64,000 bases of DNA from contig JASANG010003548.1 of the NCBI GenBank assembly GCA_030248215.1, positions 1 through 64,000 on the forward strand, given 5' to 3'. The translations under genes and the position numbers were made by a program. This DNA is from Enoplolaimus lenunculus. Taxonomy: Eukaryota; Nematoda; Enoplea; Enoplida; Thoracostomopsidae. The first letter of the stretch is position 1. Every line of letters begins with the position of its first letter. This document shows, piece by piece, positions 21,001 through 30,486 of the stretch. The notes under the pieces are model-generated. The model saw only the letters and a program-made list of their open reading frames with translations. It was not told the DNA's origin and ran no database searches.

Positions 21001-22719
21001 CATTGTAGATCCGGCATTCAAAGCGTGAAGTGTTTCCGGTGACCACAGATTACCACCGGATAAAGCTGTCGTCCCTAAAGTAACCAAAAATTTCAATTTT
21101 TTTAAAATACTTACATTCAGAAATCGAGAATGTCCAAGATTCAAAAACGGATATTCGAATTTTAGAAAGTCATCAGTTATGTTTCATATCCGGAAATGCG
21201 GATTCGAAAATTGAACTTCGCATACCCGGATATGAAAAAATACATGATGGACATCAATAAACGCGAAGCACACGTGTTCGTTATGCTGTGAACTTCAAAT
21301 TTCACCAAAGTAATTGATTGAACTTCGAATTTCACAAAAGTAATTGATTGAACTTCGAATTTCACAAAAGTAATTGCTCGAGCTTCAAATTTCACAAACG
21401 TAATTGATTGAACTTCAAATTTCACAAAGTAATTGATTGAACTTCGATTTTCACAAAAGTAATTGATTGAACTTCGAATTTCACAAAAGTAATTGCTTGA
21501 GCTTCAAATTTCACAAACGTAATTGATTGAACTTCAAATTTCGCAACATTAATTGCTTATAGAAAATGTTTAACTTGGCCCATGTTACTTTTAGTATCGT
21601 CCTGTTTGCTGGCGGGACTCCAAAAGAGTAGGCTTAGATTTTAGACTATATTTTTGGCTTAAACTTAGATTCACACGCTTTTCAACGTTTAGACAGGCTT
21701 AGGCTTAAGTTTAGACTTATTTCAATGCTTAGGCGTTGATTGCCGCTATACTCGTCGTGCTGCGCTGGCCCGTCCGTCACCCTGCGTTGTCGTACACAAT
21801 TTACACACACCGTATTGTAATGGATGGTGATGGACGGAACCGGACGGGCGACGAACGGCGCCGGACGTTAACCAAAGTATTGCGCAACCCGCAGACTTAG
21901 GAATACGCTTAATCTACTGTCACGGCCGTAAAAGTAACATTGGCCATTAACTTATATCCACATACAATGAAGATTATGTGTAAAAGGGGTAAAATACTTG
22001 ATATATACCGATATAAACCCTACCTTTAAGGTCTAGTGAATACGTCATGAATTGTAACAGAACAGCCTAATCATAACAAAATGTGTTTTGTTGCTATGAG
22101 AGACCTTGTACCAGCTAATTTGTGCTAATGTATTTAACATAACACAATTGTATTTGCGTTTTATTGATTATTCGGCTTATCAACAATTCTGATTTCGAGG
22201 TCAAATCATTTTATCACCAAAAAATTTCTGAGTGTAGACAAAAGCATACGTAATCACAACGTATCTTATTTACAAACCTGTCATCCCAGGCGTTTCCGGC
22301 CCAGCAATCACAGGTCTTGCGCCTGCCCCTAGAAACGGCGCTGACAAATACGACGCTGAGGCTGGTCGTTGAGGGACTCGGTGCTGTCTCAGTCCTGCCG
22401 GACTTGTATGGCACCTCCCTGTACGAGTGTTCCGCCCGCGCTTATCACATCTGAGCGCCGTTTGAATATATTGCCGCGCAGCGTTGCTAGAAATTACAGG
22501 ATCAGGGGTTGTCCCTGTAAACGATCTCGCGAGTAGGGATTCGGCAGTGGCGGGGCCTAGGTTTAAGTCGTGAGGATGGGAGCCAGATTGATGTAAGGGG
22601 GATGCATATAGCGCTGGGTTTGTTGCCCCGTACGTAGAATAGGGTCTGCCAGTCGGGCAACAGATTAACGATGAACACTGGCGTGGTGCAATACTTGGTT
22701 GCTGAGATATTACAGACAT
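11591..22719 (-). CDS. Double BTB-domain protein gene (multi-exon, incompletely resolved)
   Basis: Minus-strand exons in transcript order: 22719-22278 (ATG, phase 1 out), 21074-20881 (1 to 0), 19447-19296 (0 to 2), 17709-17588 (2 to 1), probable 16346-16286 (1 to 2), 15918-15696 (2 to 0), an unresolved gap, 12464-12393 (1 to 1) and 12057-11591 (phase 1 in, stop). All stated junctions have GT-AG ends and matching phases. The N-terminus (about 210 residues) is Pro/Ser/Gly-rich and disordered. The first BTB half runs from DALRNRALVVEGRRLYV through HFHELLECIYPQQNDIT to DKLLLADKYCLEPLMSF. The second half (ELLHFLWASNPPL, IAWILRASCKLESVALIRQC, DKLSLLDRCFLHDLLQPC) is paralogous to it. A C-x2-C..C-x2-C motif lies near the C-terminus. 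BTB proteins dimerise and often act as cullin-3 adaptors; that role here is inference. The exon opening the second BTB (15695-12465) was not found. Confidence 0.7.
12085..12400. repeat. tRNA-derived SINE-like cluster
   Basis: Three tRNA-like segments occur close together. At about 12090-12160, AGTCGACTGGTTAAGTTG is box A-like and GGTTCAAGTC is box B-like. At about 12190-12250 a box B-like GGGGTTCGAGCC is present. An inverted unit near 12290-12370 has GTTGTCCAATGGTTAGTAG on the minus strand. None folds as an obvious intact tRNA. This lies in the intron between the last two BTB exons and overlaps the upstream end of exon 12393-12464 by a few bases. Confidence 0.45.
12393..12464 (-). CDS. Short exon of the second BTB half
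   Basis: Acceptor CTGATTTAG and donor AACG|GTAAGT. It encodes CSATDEELLHFLWASNPPL and IDIN. The split codon G|AC joins it in phase to the last exon, giving IDIND before NNIAWIL. Confidence 0.7.
13161..13425 (+). mobile_element. TTAA-flanked (piggyBac-like) element carrying a tRNA-like unit, copy 1
   Basis: It begins CCCTTTCGCTCA and ends TGTGAGAAAGGG, with TTAA on both sides (13157-13160 and 13426-13429), the piggyBac target preference. A tRNA-like segment (13313-13378) has box A TAGCTCAGTGATCATCG and box B GGGGTTCGAATC. It shares its body and tail with 33355-33617. No transposase is present. Confidence 0.65.
13841..14034. mobile_element. GGCC-related MITE, TTACTTTAA subfamily (diverged)
   Basis: Starts GGCCACTGTTAAGTTTAGG and ends GAAAAGTAACATGGGCC, with CCTAAGCCTACGCCTAAGCG inside. 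Confidence 0.55.
14613..15574. mobile_element. 962-bp element with long terminal inverted repeats
   Basis: The left end GGGTCATCCACGTAATACTG, continuing TCTACGCTACTGTAAAAAA, is repeated inverted at the right end for about 50 bp with few mismatches. The interior has AGTCCCTT/AAGGGACT palindromes, a G-rich run near 15090 and no coding frame. GGG ends and AT-rich flanks suggest a PIF/Harbinger-like or novel MITE. It lies in a BTB intron. Confidence 0.7.
15696..15918 (-). CDS. BTB/post-BTB exon of the first half
   Basis: Acceptor ATATTTCCAG and donor GACGCT|GTAAGT. It encodes CVKYLRSASLSLMDKLLLAD, then KYCLEPLMSFCLRQI and about 40 further residues. The DKLLLADKY helix pair after the BTB is the typical nematode-type continuation and aligns with DKLSLLDRC in the last exon. 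Confidence 0.7.
15977..16117. mobile_element. GGCC-related MITE, TATAGAACAGGGCCGG subfamily
   Basis: Starts AGCCAATGTATAGGACAGG, has CCTAAGCCTAAGCCTAAGC inside and ends CCCTGTTCTATACATGG. Confidence 0.7.
16286..16346 (-). CDS. Candidate small BTB exon
   Basis: After acceptor ATTTTTAG a 61-nt segment encodes VTVLTCGSQVNTVSMRSNTH and ends at AT|GTGTAG. Phases 1 in and 2 out fit both neighbours, and the position matches the LL..A helix of the BTB fold (IAWILRASCKLESVAL in the second half). Similarity is weak and the donor non-optimal. Confidence 0.4.
16506..16654. mobile_element. GGCC MITE, TTACTTTAA subfamily
   Basis: Starts GGCCAGTGTTACTTTAAGG and ends CTTAAAGTAACATGGGCC. The flanks ATTAACCC and ATTAACCT form an 8-bp duplication (7 of 8). 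The interior is CCTAAG repeats followed by the conserved AGACCCACCAGAAACCTGG block. Confidence 0.8.
17352..17563. mobile_element. GGCC-family MITE (diverged)
   Basis: CGTAAAGATCAGGAGCGAAA at the left, TTACGCTTATGC-type repeats inside and CCCTATTCTCTGCATTGG at the right. Related flanks ACAAATTGT and ACAAAAATTGT. Confidence 0.6.
17588..17709 (-). CDS. BTB exon (middle of the first BTB half)
   Basis: A short exon after acceptor TTTACTGTTTCAG. It encodes NAFTSSSGATEKSEMVIPGK, then QYSHFHELLECIYPQQNDIT, matching the BTB segment that ends in IYP. The donor is G|GTACAA (17588) or, nine bases later, G|GTGTTA; both are phase 1. Confidence 0.7.
17805..17913. mobile_element. Truncated GGCC-family MITE
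   Basis: Only the right part is present: CCTAATCCTAAGCCTAAGC, CAGAAAAACGTTCCGCC and a GATTTTTACATGGGCC end. Confidence 0.65.
18344..18759. mobile_element. hAT-like MITE with ACCCGC interior
   Basis: Starts CAGAGGTGTAAGTGGG and ends GGTAACGCGCAGCTCTG. The flanks are a perfect 8-bp duplication AGTGTAAC (18336-18343 and 18760-18767). TTTACCCGC motifs repeat throughout. No coding capacity. Confidence 0.85.
18886..19097. mobile_element. Tc1/mariner-like palindromic MITE, copy 1
   Basis: Starts CACTGCAAAAAATGGCGAG and ends in its inverted copy (CACCATTTTTTACAGTG), flanked by TA on both sides. The whole 212 bp folds back on itself through GAGTCAAATT repeats. Confidence 0.8.
19296..19447 (-). CDS. 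BTB exon (start of the first BTB half)
   Basis: Acceptor TTTATTTTCAG and donor TTTCA|GTAAGT. It encodes IEKFDVDALTSF to LVVEGRRLYVDDHYLAVWSQ and VF, the classic beta-strand/helix opening of a BTB/POZ domain. Confidence 0.75.
19543..19938. repeat. Long (CCTAAG)n array, telomere-type repeat
   Basis: About 66 near-perfect copies of CCTAAG; the other strand is (TTAGGC)n, the nematode telomere unit. A few CCTAAA, CCTATG and CCTAGG variants cluster in the first third. It has no obvious MITE ends and lies between BTB exons 19296-19447 and 20881-21074. Overlapping open frames (Lys-Pro, Arg-Leu, Gly-Leu) are by-products of the 6-bp period. Confidence 0.95.
20323..20833. repeat. Interspersed repeat with a nested MITE
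   Basis: Positions 20420-20472 plus 20682-20833 match 35975-36170 (GTCATTTATGCGC, GGATAATTGACATTT, CTATCCGCTTACGGTCTC, and a GGGTCACTACAGTA end). The palindromic MITE 20473-20681 interrupts it. Positions 20323-20420 belong to another repeat, shared with 8600-8750. Confidence 0.75.
20473..20681. mobile_element. Tc1/mariner-like palindromic MITE, copy 2 (nested)
   Basis: Starts CACTGCAAAAAATGGTGAG and ends CACCATTTTTTGCAGTG with TA on both sides. The uninterrupted site is visible in the related repeat at about 36020-36035. Confidence 0.85.
20881..21074 (-). CDS. Second exon of the double BTB gene
   Basis: Acceptor GGTTACTTTAG and donor GACG|GTAAGT. It encodes TTALSGGNLWSPETLHAL through a Gln-rich stretch to PPQVVETT. 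Phase 1 in (split Gly codon) and 0 out agree with both neighbours. Confidence 0.7.
21285..21555 (-). repeat. 30-bp minisatellite, about 9 copies
   Basis: Unit AAAGTAATTGATTGAACTTC plus GAATTTCACA, with CTTGAGCTTC variants. Lies in the intron between the first two BTB exons. Confidence 0.85.
21577..21945. mobile_element. GGCC MITE (TTACTTTAA subfamily) interrupted by another MITE
   Basis: Starts GGCCCATGTTACTTTTAG and ends AAAGTAACATTGGCC. The flanks TTTAACTT and ATTAACTT match 7 of 8. A GGGTTGCGC-type element (about 21738-21890) sits inside. Confidence 0.75.
21738..21890. mobile_element. GGGTTGCGC-ended MITE, nested
   Basis: The left end GATTGCCGCTATACT pairs imperfectly with the right end AGTATTGCGCAACCC. 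The interior has CCGTCCGTCACCC and GGTGATGGACGGA, the same vocabulary as 30487-31283. Confidence 0.6.
22278..22719 (-). CDS. First exon of the double BTB gene
   Basis: ATG at 22719-22717 opens MSVISQQPSIAPRQCSS. The exon encodes 147 low-complexity residues rich in Ser, Pro, Gly, Ala and Arg and ends GMTG at donor ACAG|GTTTGT. No signal peptide or domain is seen. Confidence 0.65.
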
Positions 22720-22781
22720 ACTTATATCAACAATTATATATGAAGCTTAAGTGTGGCTTATGTTAATTATTGGAGCCTAAT

Positions 22782-23292
22782 GCGGAGTTCACGTTACCAA
22801 TTGTGCGCTTGGTACCTGTTTTGTCACTGTGCCCACAGCGGTACACACTAACTTTTTTGTTACCCATATGGATACCAACAGAAAATAAAATGTTACACAT
22901 AGCTAGGTTTTTGAAATATTGACCTACCCATATGGGTAGAGTCAAGATGTCTACTCGTTGCCTATATAGATGTCAACATAATGCACTTTCAAGCTTGCTC
23001 TTTAAAACGGCTCAGTACAGTGAGTTTTGTTTTACAAGTCTGTTTTAGTCTTTTTTACAATATATCTTTGGAAAAATCTAAAAAATTACGCAAACTATAA
23101 ATATTGTTAAAACAAACGCAAGGTACCCATATGGGTAACAAACCGAAGATTAGCTACCCATAGCTACATACGTAAGGTACCCATATGGGTAGTAGCTAGC
23201 TAGCAACCTATTCATATAGGTTGTTTCTACATCCTGCTATGGGTATGTGACATAACAGGTCCCAAGCGCACAATCGGTAACATGAACCCCAC
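22782..23292. mobile_element. 511-bp inverted-repeat element with ACCCATATGGGT palindromes
   Basis: Terminal repeats of about 45 bp (left GCGGAGTTCACGTTACC, right the inverse GTGGGGTTCATGTTACC, both continuing ATTGTGCGCTTGG). The interior carries several ACCCATATGGGT palindromes and related half sites. No coding frame. It lies just upstream of the BTB gene's ATG, so it could affect the promoter. Confidence 0.75.
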
Positions 23293-23855
23293 ATAAACAT
23301 ATTGGATTGTGGAAATAGGCCTGAGTCGATCCTTATTGTTATTCACAACCGTCAATATTTGGGTTTTCAGGGGGAAATACATTTTTAATAATTTTAATCA
23401 TAAAGGTCACAAACAAAAATAACCAAAACTACCATAAACACCAAACTTGTTTCATCCAGGGCAATTGTCAGCTTAACTCGGTTATACGCAGCGCAAAATA
23501 TTACAGGAGACAGGCATGGTCGCGAACATCGCTTTACAAATGAGGCGTAGAATAAATTTCAGCGAGTCAAAACCTTTCTGGGCGGAGGAACGTTGAATAG
23601 CCACCCTGGCGGAGTTGGCCAACTGCTCCGAGTTTATGTCCCCCAGATTTAAATCCTGAAACAGGGCTGGTTTTGTTTGCCAGACAACACTGCTGATTTT
23701 GACGCCCTATAATTGAGCTTATACGTCAAATATGATCTAAAATCTATAGAATGAGTGTCCGGATGGACGTCAGAGGAAGTATTTGAGCTCTGAACGGCTT
23801 TATAGAGATATTACATTTACATATTCAAGTCAAAGTAACATGTTTCTGCTAGGTT

Positions 23856-23894
<39 letters not shown>

Positions 23895-25127
23895 TATATA
23901 TGTATATGTATATGTATATGTATATATGTATTGTAAGTAATTTAAAATATTTAATAAACATGATTTACAGCGCCTACGTTTACTGTCACTAATTTACAAC
24001 AATTTTTTGCAAAGTTTATACATTTCAAACTGTTCAATTCCTATTTATAAATAATAAGTCCTAAAATATCTGGCTGATAAGTTTCAAACCGAAGCTAAAC
24101 CCGGAACTTGATGTTATGGTCCCATCTAAAATAGTGGCCCAAAACATTTCGTATCTGTCTGATACACAGCGCTGCAGCAAGAAGGAGCCATGGGGGCTCA
24201 GCCCTCACTGGAAAAATCACACCCCCTCCTGGATTTCAAAACAGTAAAAAGAACAAATCAGCTCTCATCTGTCCAGATATCACCAGGGTATGTACCTCCA
24301 GTACGACCCTACTTCGCCCCACCCTGGCAGTGAGGTTTGCCATTAATGTTGCGCATTCTATGCTGCGCGTGGAAACTAAAACTGCGACCAACAAGCGCGA
24401 GGCGAAAAAAGTAGCACAGGAACCTATAAACCAGTGTCGAAACCCCATTACTGAGACACAAACCAATGGCATGCAATACCGTTCAACTGCCCTGGTCGAA
24501 AACCTTTTCAAACGCCACAACCCAAGTGAAACTATGCCGTCTCCAAAAACCCAGCAACCACAAAGCCAATGCGGTTTTACAATAGAGGCCCACGATTAAT
24601 ACCGTTGAGACCTGTGGAGAGTCAAAAAATAAATATTCAACCTCAATATTTCAACCTGTTATTCTAAACCCTGTGTCTTTTTTTGAGGTGCAGTGGAGCA
24701 AAGCGACAGAGATCACCCCCAGGGTGACGTTGGACACCGGGTACGGTCTCTCTACAATAATGGGGGCATTCTAAACGACGTTTCTTTGTCATTCTCGAGC
24801 TCTGGTTCTGTGTATATTGTTGAATTGGCCCCGTAGGAGTTAGTCTCGTTTTTACCCGAGTTTTCAAATTATACTACAATACCACTGTGCTGAGAGATGC
24901 AATAAACCGGACGATTTCAGACTGAAACCGATTTAGATGTTTTTCTCGTTTTCAACTGTTCCATTGACGCTGAAGCCAGGATTTTGGATAGGAGGGTTAG
25001 GGTCAATAAGAAAATTCGAAATGGAATATTGGCCCATATTAAACAAAGGCGGCTAACCTCTCAGTGACCTGACAAATTAGAGACTTCGAAGATTAGGTTT
25101 AGACTTATTGTTAGAGTTGGATCTATG
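23293..25127. other. Gene-free stretch
   Basis: Contains a degenerate tRNA-like segment near 23610-23670 (GGCGGAGTTGGCCAACTGC, GATTTAAATCC), an AT microsatellite at 23855-23930 and sequence with repeat-like phrases (GGGGGCTCAGCCCTC). Small open frames near 24236-24599 show no recognisable domain. Confidence 0.4.
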
Positions 25128-25290
25128 CAGGGCTGGAGCAACCATCCCCATACCACCATTTGAAGGGCTCCAATCCCTAAACGAGCCCTTAGGTTAACCG
25201 GTCGAAACAAAAACCGAAGAAGTTTTAAAATGCGTGTGGCAGGTCCAGGGGGCCCAACGGTGGAGTTTGGGGAGAGCCCCCACCCCTGCT
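25128..25290 (+). repeat. Interspersed repeat, copy 1
   Basis: Shares phrases in reverse orientation with 36725-36920: GCAGGGCTGGAGCAACC, CCATACCACCATTTG, a CCGGTCGAAACAAAAACCG block and GGGGAGAGCCCCCACCCC. Confidence 0.6.
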
Positions 25291-27056
25291 CGAACCGGCA
25301 ATGGGCCTGTGTTAAGATTTAGGCCTAGGGTTACGCTCAAGGTTAAAGGCTTAAGATTAGTAAGTAGACACTCGTATAATGGGCCGATATATCTAAACTT
25401 TACAAGCGTCTAAAAAGCGTCACAGAGAGAAATGGTATATTCCTTACCGAAATTTCTTGGGACGCAGAACAAAATCCTCAAGGTCGTAGATGTGACCAAA
25501 ATGTTTTCCTTGAATTTGTCCCGTCCCAAACGGAAATCCTGCCTACACCACTGATATCGATATACCCAAAGGTTCCCGTTGACAGAGCCAAACAGTACCG
25601 TGGACAACGCCAGAGAAGACCAAAATCTTCAATGGCTGAAGTTTAATCACGCTGTTCGTATGGGGATTCTGGTTTAACTTGAAATTATTGTTTCGATTTG
25701 ACTTTGAAATAAATTTAAAACTTTATTAATTTTTATTGCGTAAAAACGATTTGATTTTGAAACTTTTTGCATATTTGACTTCTCAGTATGGTGTTTAATG
25801 ATTTCACGCTCAAATTTAAATTATGAATTCATCCACTTGTTTGACGTTCAAAGTACTCGGTATATTTTCTACAATTGTTTCGTATTTTTCAGAATAGTAT
25901 GCCGAACACGGTTGGTGCCGTTGAAACCAACGTATGCGACGGGTTATCAAACCCATTTCCGTTGAAATTTTACTGCAACTGAAATTTTTCGGCCTTTTCA
26001 AACCAAACTAAAACTCGTACAACCCCAGCACCGCAGACATCACCAGCTGTCTTCAGGGTCCACATTTTAGTTTGGAGCTGGAAAAATTTTCTGACCATAA
26101 TTTTAATGCTAATATAAACATTTCGACTAGTAAATTGGTAATCTATCCGTAGGGTGGGTACCTCTCGAGTTGACCCCCATGTAGCTGCGGGCCTCGTGTT
26201 AGTTTGAGTTTGTAAGGGTTACTACCAAATTTTCCGTTCTGGTTTCTGAGTTTTGCAGTAATTTAATGCTTGTGGTTAGCAGAGAAAATTGAAACGGACT
26301 GTTTGCCCAACGAAAAATGACATAGCTAGGGAATTGGAGTCACTCCGTCGTTTGGGATATTCGATCCACGAGCGTCCGAGAAACATTTACAGTCGGTGGT
26401 AAACACGCGAATCCCCGTATTTTGAATTTTTTATACAACGTAACCCCTGTTTCCAAAATCCACAGTTTGCGTTGTCGTTGTATGATGCTCTTAGAAAGTT
26501 GTTTTTGTGGCTCACAAAGAAAATGAAAGAGAGTTGTGTAAAAATGAGAAGAAATTTGAAACTTCCATTAGAACAGAACCATGTTTATATACAGAAATAA
26601 TTGATTTAAAGCCTTGTGACTGCGGGTTCGTAGCCAGACAGGGGTTTCAGGGGTACTTAGCCGATCTGGAACAATTTTGAACCACCCCTGGGATATTTTT
26701 AATCTAGTTTATAAGCCATCGAAAAACCATTGTATGCTCTTGCTGAGGACCCAGGAATTTTTTGGCGGACAGGTGTACTTTTTCATTTTTGAAACTGTGC
26801 ATCAAAAATTTCAACTACGCGGCCGATATCCTAATTTCCTCTGGTGGTATATGTACACGAGTATGTATATGTCTTAACATTACACACTCTTCACATACAC
26901 AAGCCGCGTATACTCACAACGGCCGGCAGATTTGGGTGCGAGGAATCTGAATAAATTGCATACAAACCTCCAAAACCGATAATAGACTTTTGAAATAATG
27001 TGCTGTATATTAAGCAACTAGCGCTTTTTGACAATTAAACACTTGTGGACTATAAT
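25291..27056. other. Gene-free stretch, nothing identified
   Basis: No exon with supporting splice or domain evidence and no clear element ends. Confidence 0.4.
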
Positions 27057-28077
27057 TAACAAGGGTTACCGTATTGTATGTCGGTAATTTGCGTCCGATG
27101 CGGTATGGCGACGGACGGCGTTGCATGACGACGGACGTCATCAAAAGGATAGCGCCACCGTGACAGTTGACCACAAACACAATTAAAGGTATAAACGAAA
27201 CCGCAATAGCATTAAATTGTAGACTCATGTAAGCTTTGCCTTTCACAATAACCTTCGGTTCAGTTTTTGGAAAAGGTTTATCTAAGCCTAAGCTTAAGTC
27301 TAAACCTAATCGCTTAAACCTTTTGCCTAAGCCTAAACCTAAGCTTTAACCTCAAATCTAAGAAGGAAGTGGACAAGAGCAAAACAGTTCAATATTTTGT
27401 TTTTAATATGTTCCTAGAAGGTAGGGCCAATGTAAAGAACAGGGGCGGAACAGTATTATAAGCATATTCCTAAGCCTAAGCCTAAGCCAAGTAAAAAAAT
27501 TAGTCAAGGCTTCTTCGGCCGATACAGTTCTTTTTGCTACCAACTACGCTGAACAATAGAAATTTATTTCACCTCGTTTCTACACATTACAAATTTCTTT
27601 CTGATGCAGTTTGGAAACCTATTTTTTCAATGGTCCTTGCGGAGCATTTTAACTCCTAGTTCCCATTATTATTATTGTCAAAAAATATTTATACATATGT
27701 ACTCCAGTGAAAGATTTCACTATATTTTTAAAAAGCAATGAAACCCGATCACATCAAGCACTTTATCTCACCACAAAAGCTGACTAAAATACAACTGTAA
27801 CCAAAGTAGTTTCAACTAGTGATTCAATATTAACATTGACCACAATGATAACAGTAGACAACATTTTCACCTAAAAGTTTTAGAATCGAAATCTAAATAA
27901 CATTTAAAACATTAAATTGATGAAGTCAATTTTTTAGCTTTTTCTGTTATAGTCAGTGGCTGGCCGGTTGGGTATTAGCAATGGCCGGTGCACAACATAG
28001 CTAGAAAACTCATATCCTCGCGCATTCCTGCTCCTAGATAAAACCTCTGGCCACCGAAGTAGGGTGAAAACTCACGC
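27057..28077. other. Repeat fragments, no gene
   Basis: A GGGTTGCGC-family remnant lies at about 27063-27165 (GCGACGGACGGCGTTGC), TTAGGC-like runs at 27278-27355, and a truncated GGCC-family MITE at 27425-27510 (GGCCAATGTAAAGAACAGG). The remainder is unassigned. Confidence 0.5.
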
Positions 28078-28440
28078 CAGGGTGGGAACAAAGGTTCGGA
28101 TTCGGATCCGGTTTCGGTTCTGAAAAAAACCGAATGAAAAACCAAATCCAACAGTGTTTGGCAATATGTTTTTCCTTTTTAAACAATAATATTCAAGTAA
28201 TTGTTATATAAATCCTATATTTTTATTACAGGTTACAAATCTCAGGACTGAGGTCGAGCTTGAAATACTAATACCAACGTTTAAAGTTATGCAGCTGGCA
28301 TTACGTTGATATTCTGAAACAAAGTATAGATATATTTGAAATTCGCAACATGCAAGATTCGGATTCAGATTCTACAAATTAGCAATGGATTCGGATTCGG
28401 GTGTCCGATTCGGTAGAATCGTGCATTCGGTGCCACCTTA
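28078..28440. mobile_element. hAT-like MITE with GGATTCGG ends
   Basis: Starts CAGGGTGGGAACAAAGG with GGTTCGGATTCGGATCC, and ends CATTCGGTGCCACCTT. Fragments with the same end occur at 50230-50275 and 55465-55510. No duplication is resolved. Confidence 0.6.
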
Positions 28441-29040
28441 ATAGTGTGTTCAAAGATATTTTTGGAAAATAGCGTGGTCGAAAAAGTAAGAAAAAGAAAA
28501 AACGAAATCCCGCATTGTCCATTTGCGGATTTCAGGAAATGTCCAGACTTCGGCGGAATCGTAAGTGACTTCTCCAAGTGTAAAACTAAAAAAGTCGCCG
28601 GGCTGAAATTTTGTTTCATACTTTTGCTACAATTTGTTTCAGTAAAATGTATCACTTCAAACTCTGACGCACAAAATAATTGTGGTTTAAAAGGGCTCGC
28701 TAGTCGAATGGGCCCAAGCTTCCTAGTCTTACGAGCCCCAGACCTTCTGGTCATATGGACCCCAGGCCTCCCTCCACCTTAATCCGGCCCTGGAACGCCA
28801 CAGACAATGTAAAGTGACTAAACAGTTTTTACAGATGCAAAACAGACGTCAACATATAATTGCTTAGGGTTTAATGGCTAATTTGAATTCAGATTTAATG
28901 GTAAACTGGCTTGTTTGAGATTTCAATACCCATAAGCGAGTTGTCGAACCGCAAGAGGAAAGACCAGGGGAACTTGAAAATTAAGGGGCGGCGAGATTAA
29001 CCTGGCTTGATTGTAAAGGTCAAAATATGAAATATTTTGC
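28441..29040. other. Gene-free stretch
   Basis: A plus-strand open frame (28444-28782) ends in low-complexity repeat-like sequence (GGGCCCAAGCTTCC, CCTCCCTCCACC) and has no recognisable domain. No gene is called. Confidence 0.4.
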
Positions 29041-29043
29041 TCG

Positions 29044-29120
29044 CTATAAATATAAATATAAATATAAATATAAATATAAATATAAATATAAATATAAATA
29101 TAAATATAAATATAAATATA
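29044..29120. repeat. (TATAAA)n microsatellite
   Basis: About 13 units of TATAAA. Confidence 0.95.
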
Positions 29121-29303
29121 TACTTGAGTTATGCAGAGGGGTACAGTAACTGATCTAAAAGTATTGAAGTCTTATACACGTGGGGACCATATATAATGGT
29201 GGAACACACGACGCATAGCGAAGCGAGCTAAAAGCCCCAAATACAGTTGTAGTATGGTAAGAACCTGAGTATTTTGTCAAAAACCTTACGACATACAAAC
29301 CAG

Positions 29304-29505
29304 GGCCAATGTAAGCAACAGGGGGCGGAACAGTATTGTAAGCATATTCCTATTAAGCCTAAGCCTAAATCTAAGCCAAAGTGTAAGAATGAGTTTATTC
29401 CTGAGCTTAAGCCTAAGCCAAACAAAAAAGTCAGTTTAAAGCTTAAGCTTATGCACAATTGCAGTCACAGTGAAAAACGTTCCGCGCCTAATCTTTACAT
29501 GGGCT
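29304..29505. mobile_element. GGCC-family MITE
   Basis: Starts GGCCAATGTAAGCAACAGG and ends CCTAATCTTTACATGGGCT. Perfect 8-bp duplication CAAACCAG (29296-29303 and 29506-29513). CCTAAGCCTAAATCTAAGCC inside. Confidence 0.85.
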
Positions 29506-29513
29506 CAAACCAG

Positions 29514-30486
29514 ATTAACAAAATTTACTCTAAAACATGCGTTCAGAGTCGTAATTGTTTGAAATTATAACCTCTCAAAAGTGAAACTTTATTAAAAATA
29601 TTATTCGTTTGTCTTTAAGAGCCGCCTTGCTGGCTGCTAACATTGCTGTCCAATACAATTATCAATGATGTAAGCATAGCTTCAAAAAATACTTCGTCAT
29701 TGTACAAAAACGTGCTAATATCTTTAGATTTTGTCACATAGGGATTAGCGAAAAACTGTATGGCTAATCTAACGAATACGTCTTCTGCCTAAAGGCGTGT
29801 AACCTGAAAAACGGTAGCAGGAGGGGGTCTTTGTGGCTAAATATGCGGTCAGTGACGGATCCAGAAATTTATAAAAGGGGCGGAATCGCACGAGATATTA
29901 TAGTGAAAACAAAACTCGCGATCGAAGCGAGTAAAACGCTGACCACCGTTAGGGGTGCTAAACTTTAATACAAAATGTTAATTCCAATTCCAGGGGGGGT
30001 ATAGGCCGAGATGACCGTTCGTTTGGATCGGATCCGCCAGAGCTCAGAAATGTTCATAAAGCAAAACAATACTTTTTTTGTGACATTTATATGTCATTAG
30101 CAAAAAAGCAAAAACGAATTTTGAGAAAAAATCGGACCGTAGCCAGCTCACCTTGCTAAGAGGGGGTTAAAAAATTTTCAGGCACGGCATACAAGCGTTT
30201 TCCATGATTTACAAGCAAGGTTGAAAATTTTGTAGACGGGGCTAAAATTATTTCAGGGAGGGCTGAGCCCCTCTGACCACCCTTTGGGTTTCGGCCCGGA
30301 GAAAAGAAATCATGGACTATATAATAAATATGGCCGTTCGCAATATCTGTCCACAGAGCGTAGACCAGTCATAACCGTGCCACAGTGTTCCCAGTGAGAG
30401 CCTTTTTTCGTCCCACAACTTTATGAGGTTGTGAATAAATCATAGCGTGTGAATGTTGCTGAGTACAATACAGCAATATTAGGTTA
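29514..30486. other. Gene-free stretch
   Basis: AT-rich sequence with repeat-like phrases (AGGGAGGGCTGAGCCCCTC near 30255). Nothing else identified. Confidence 0.4.
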
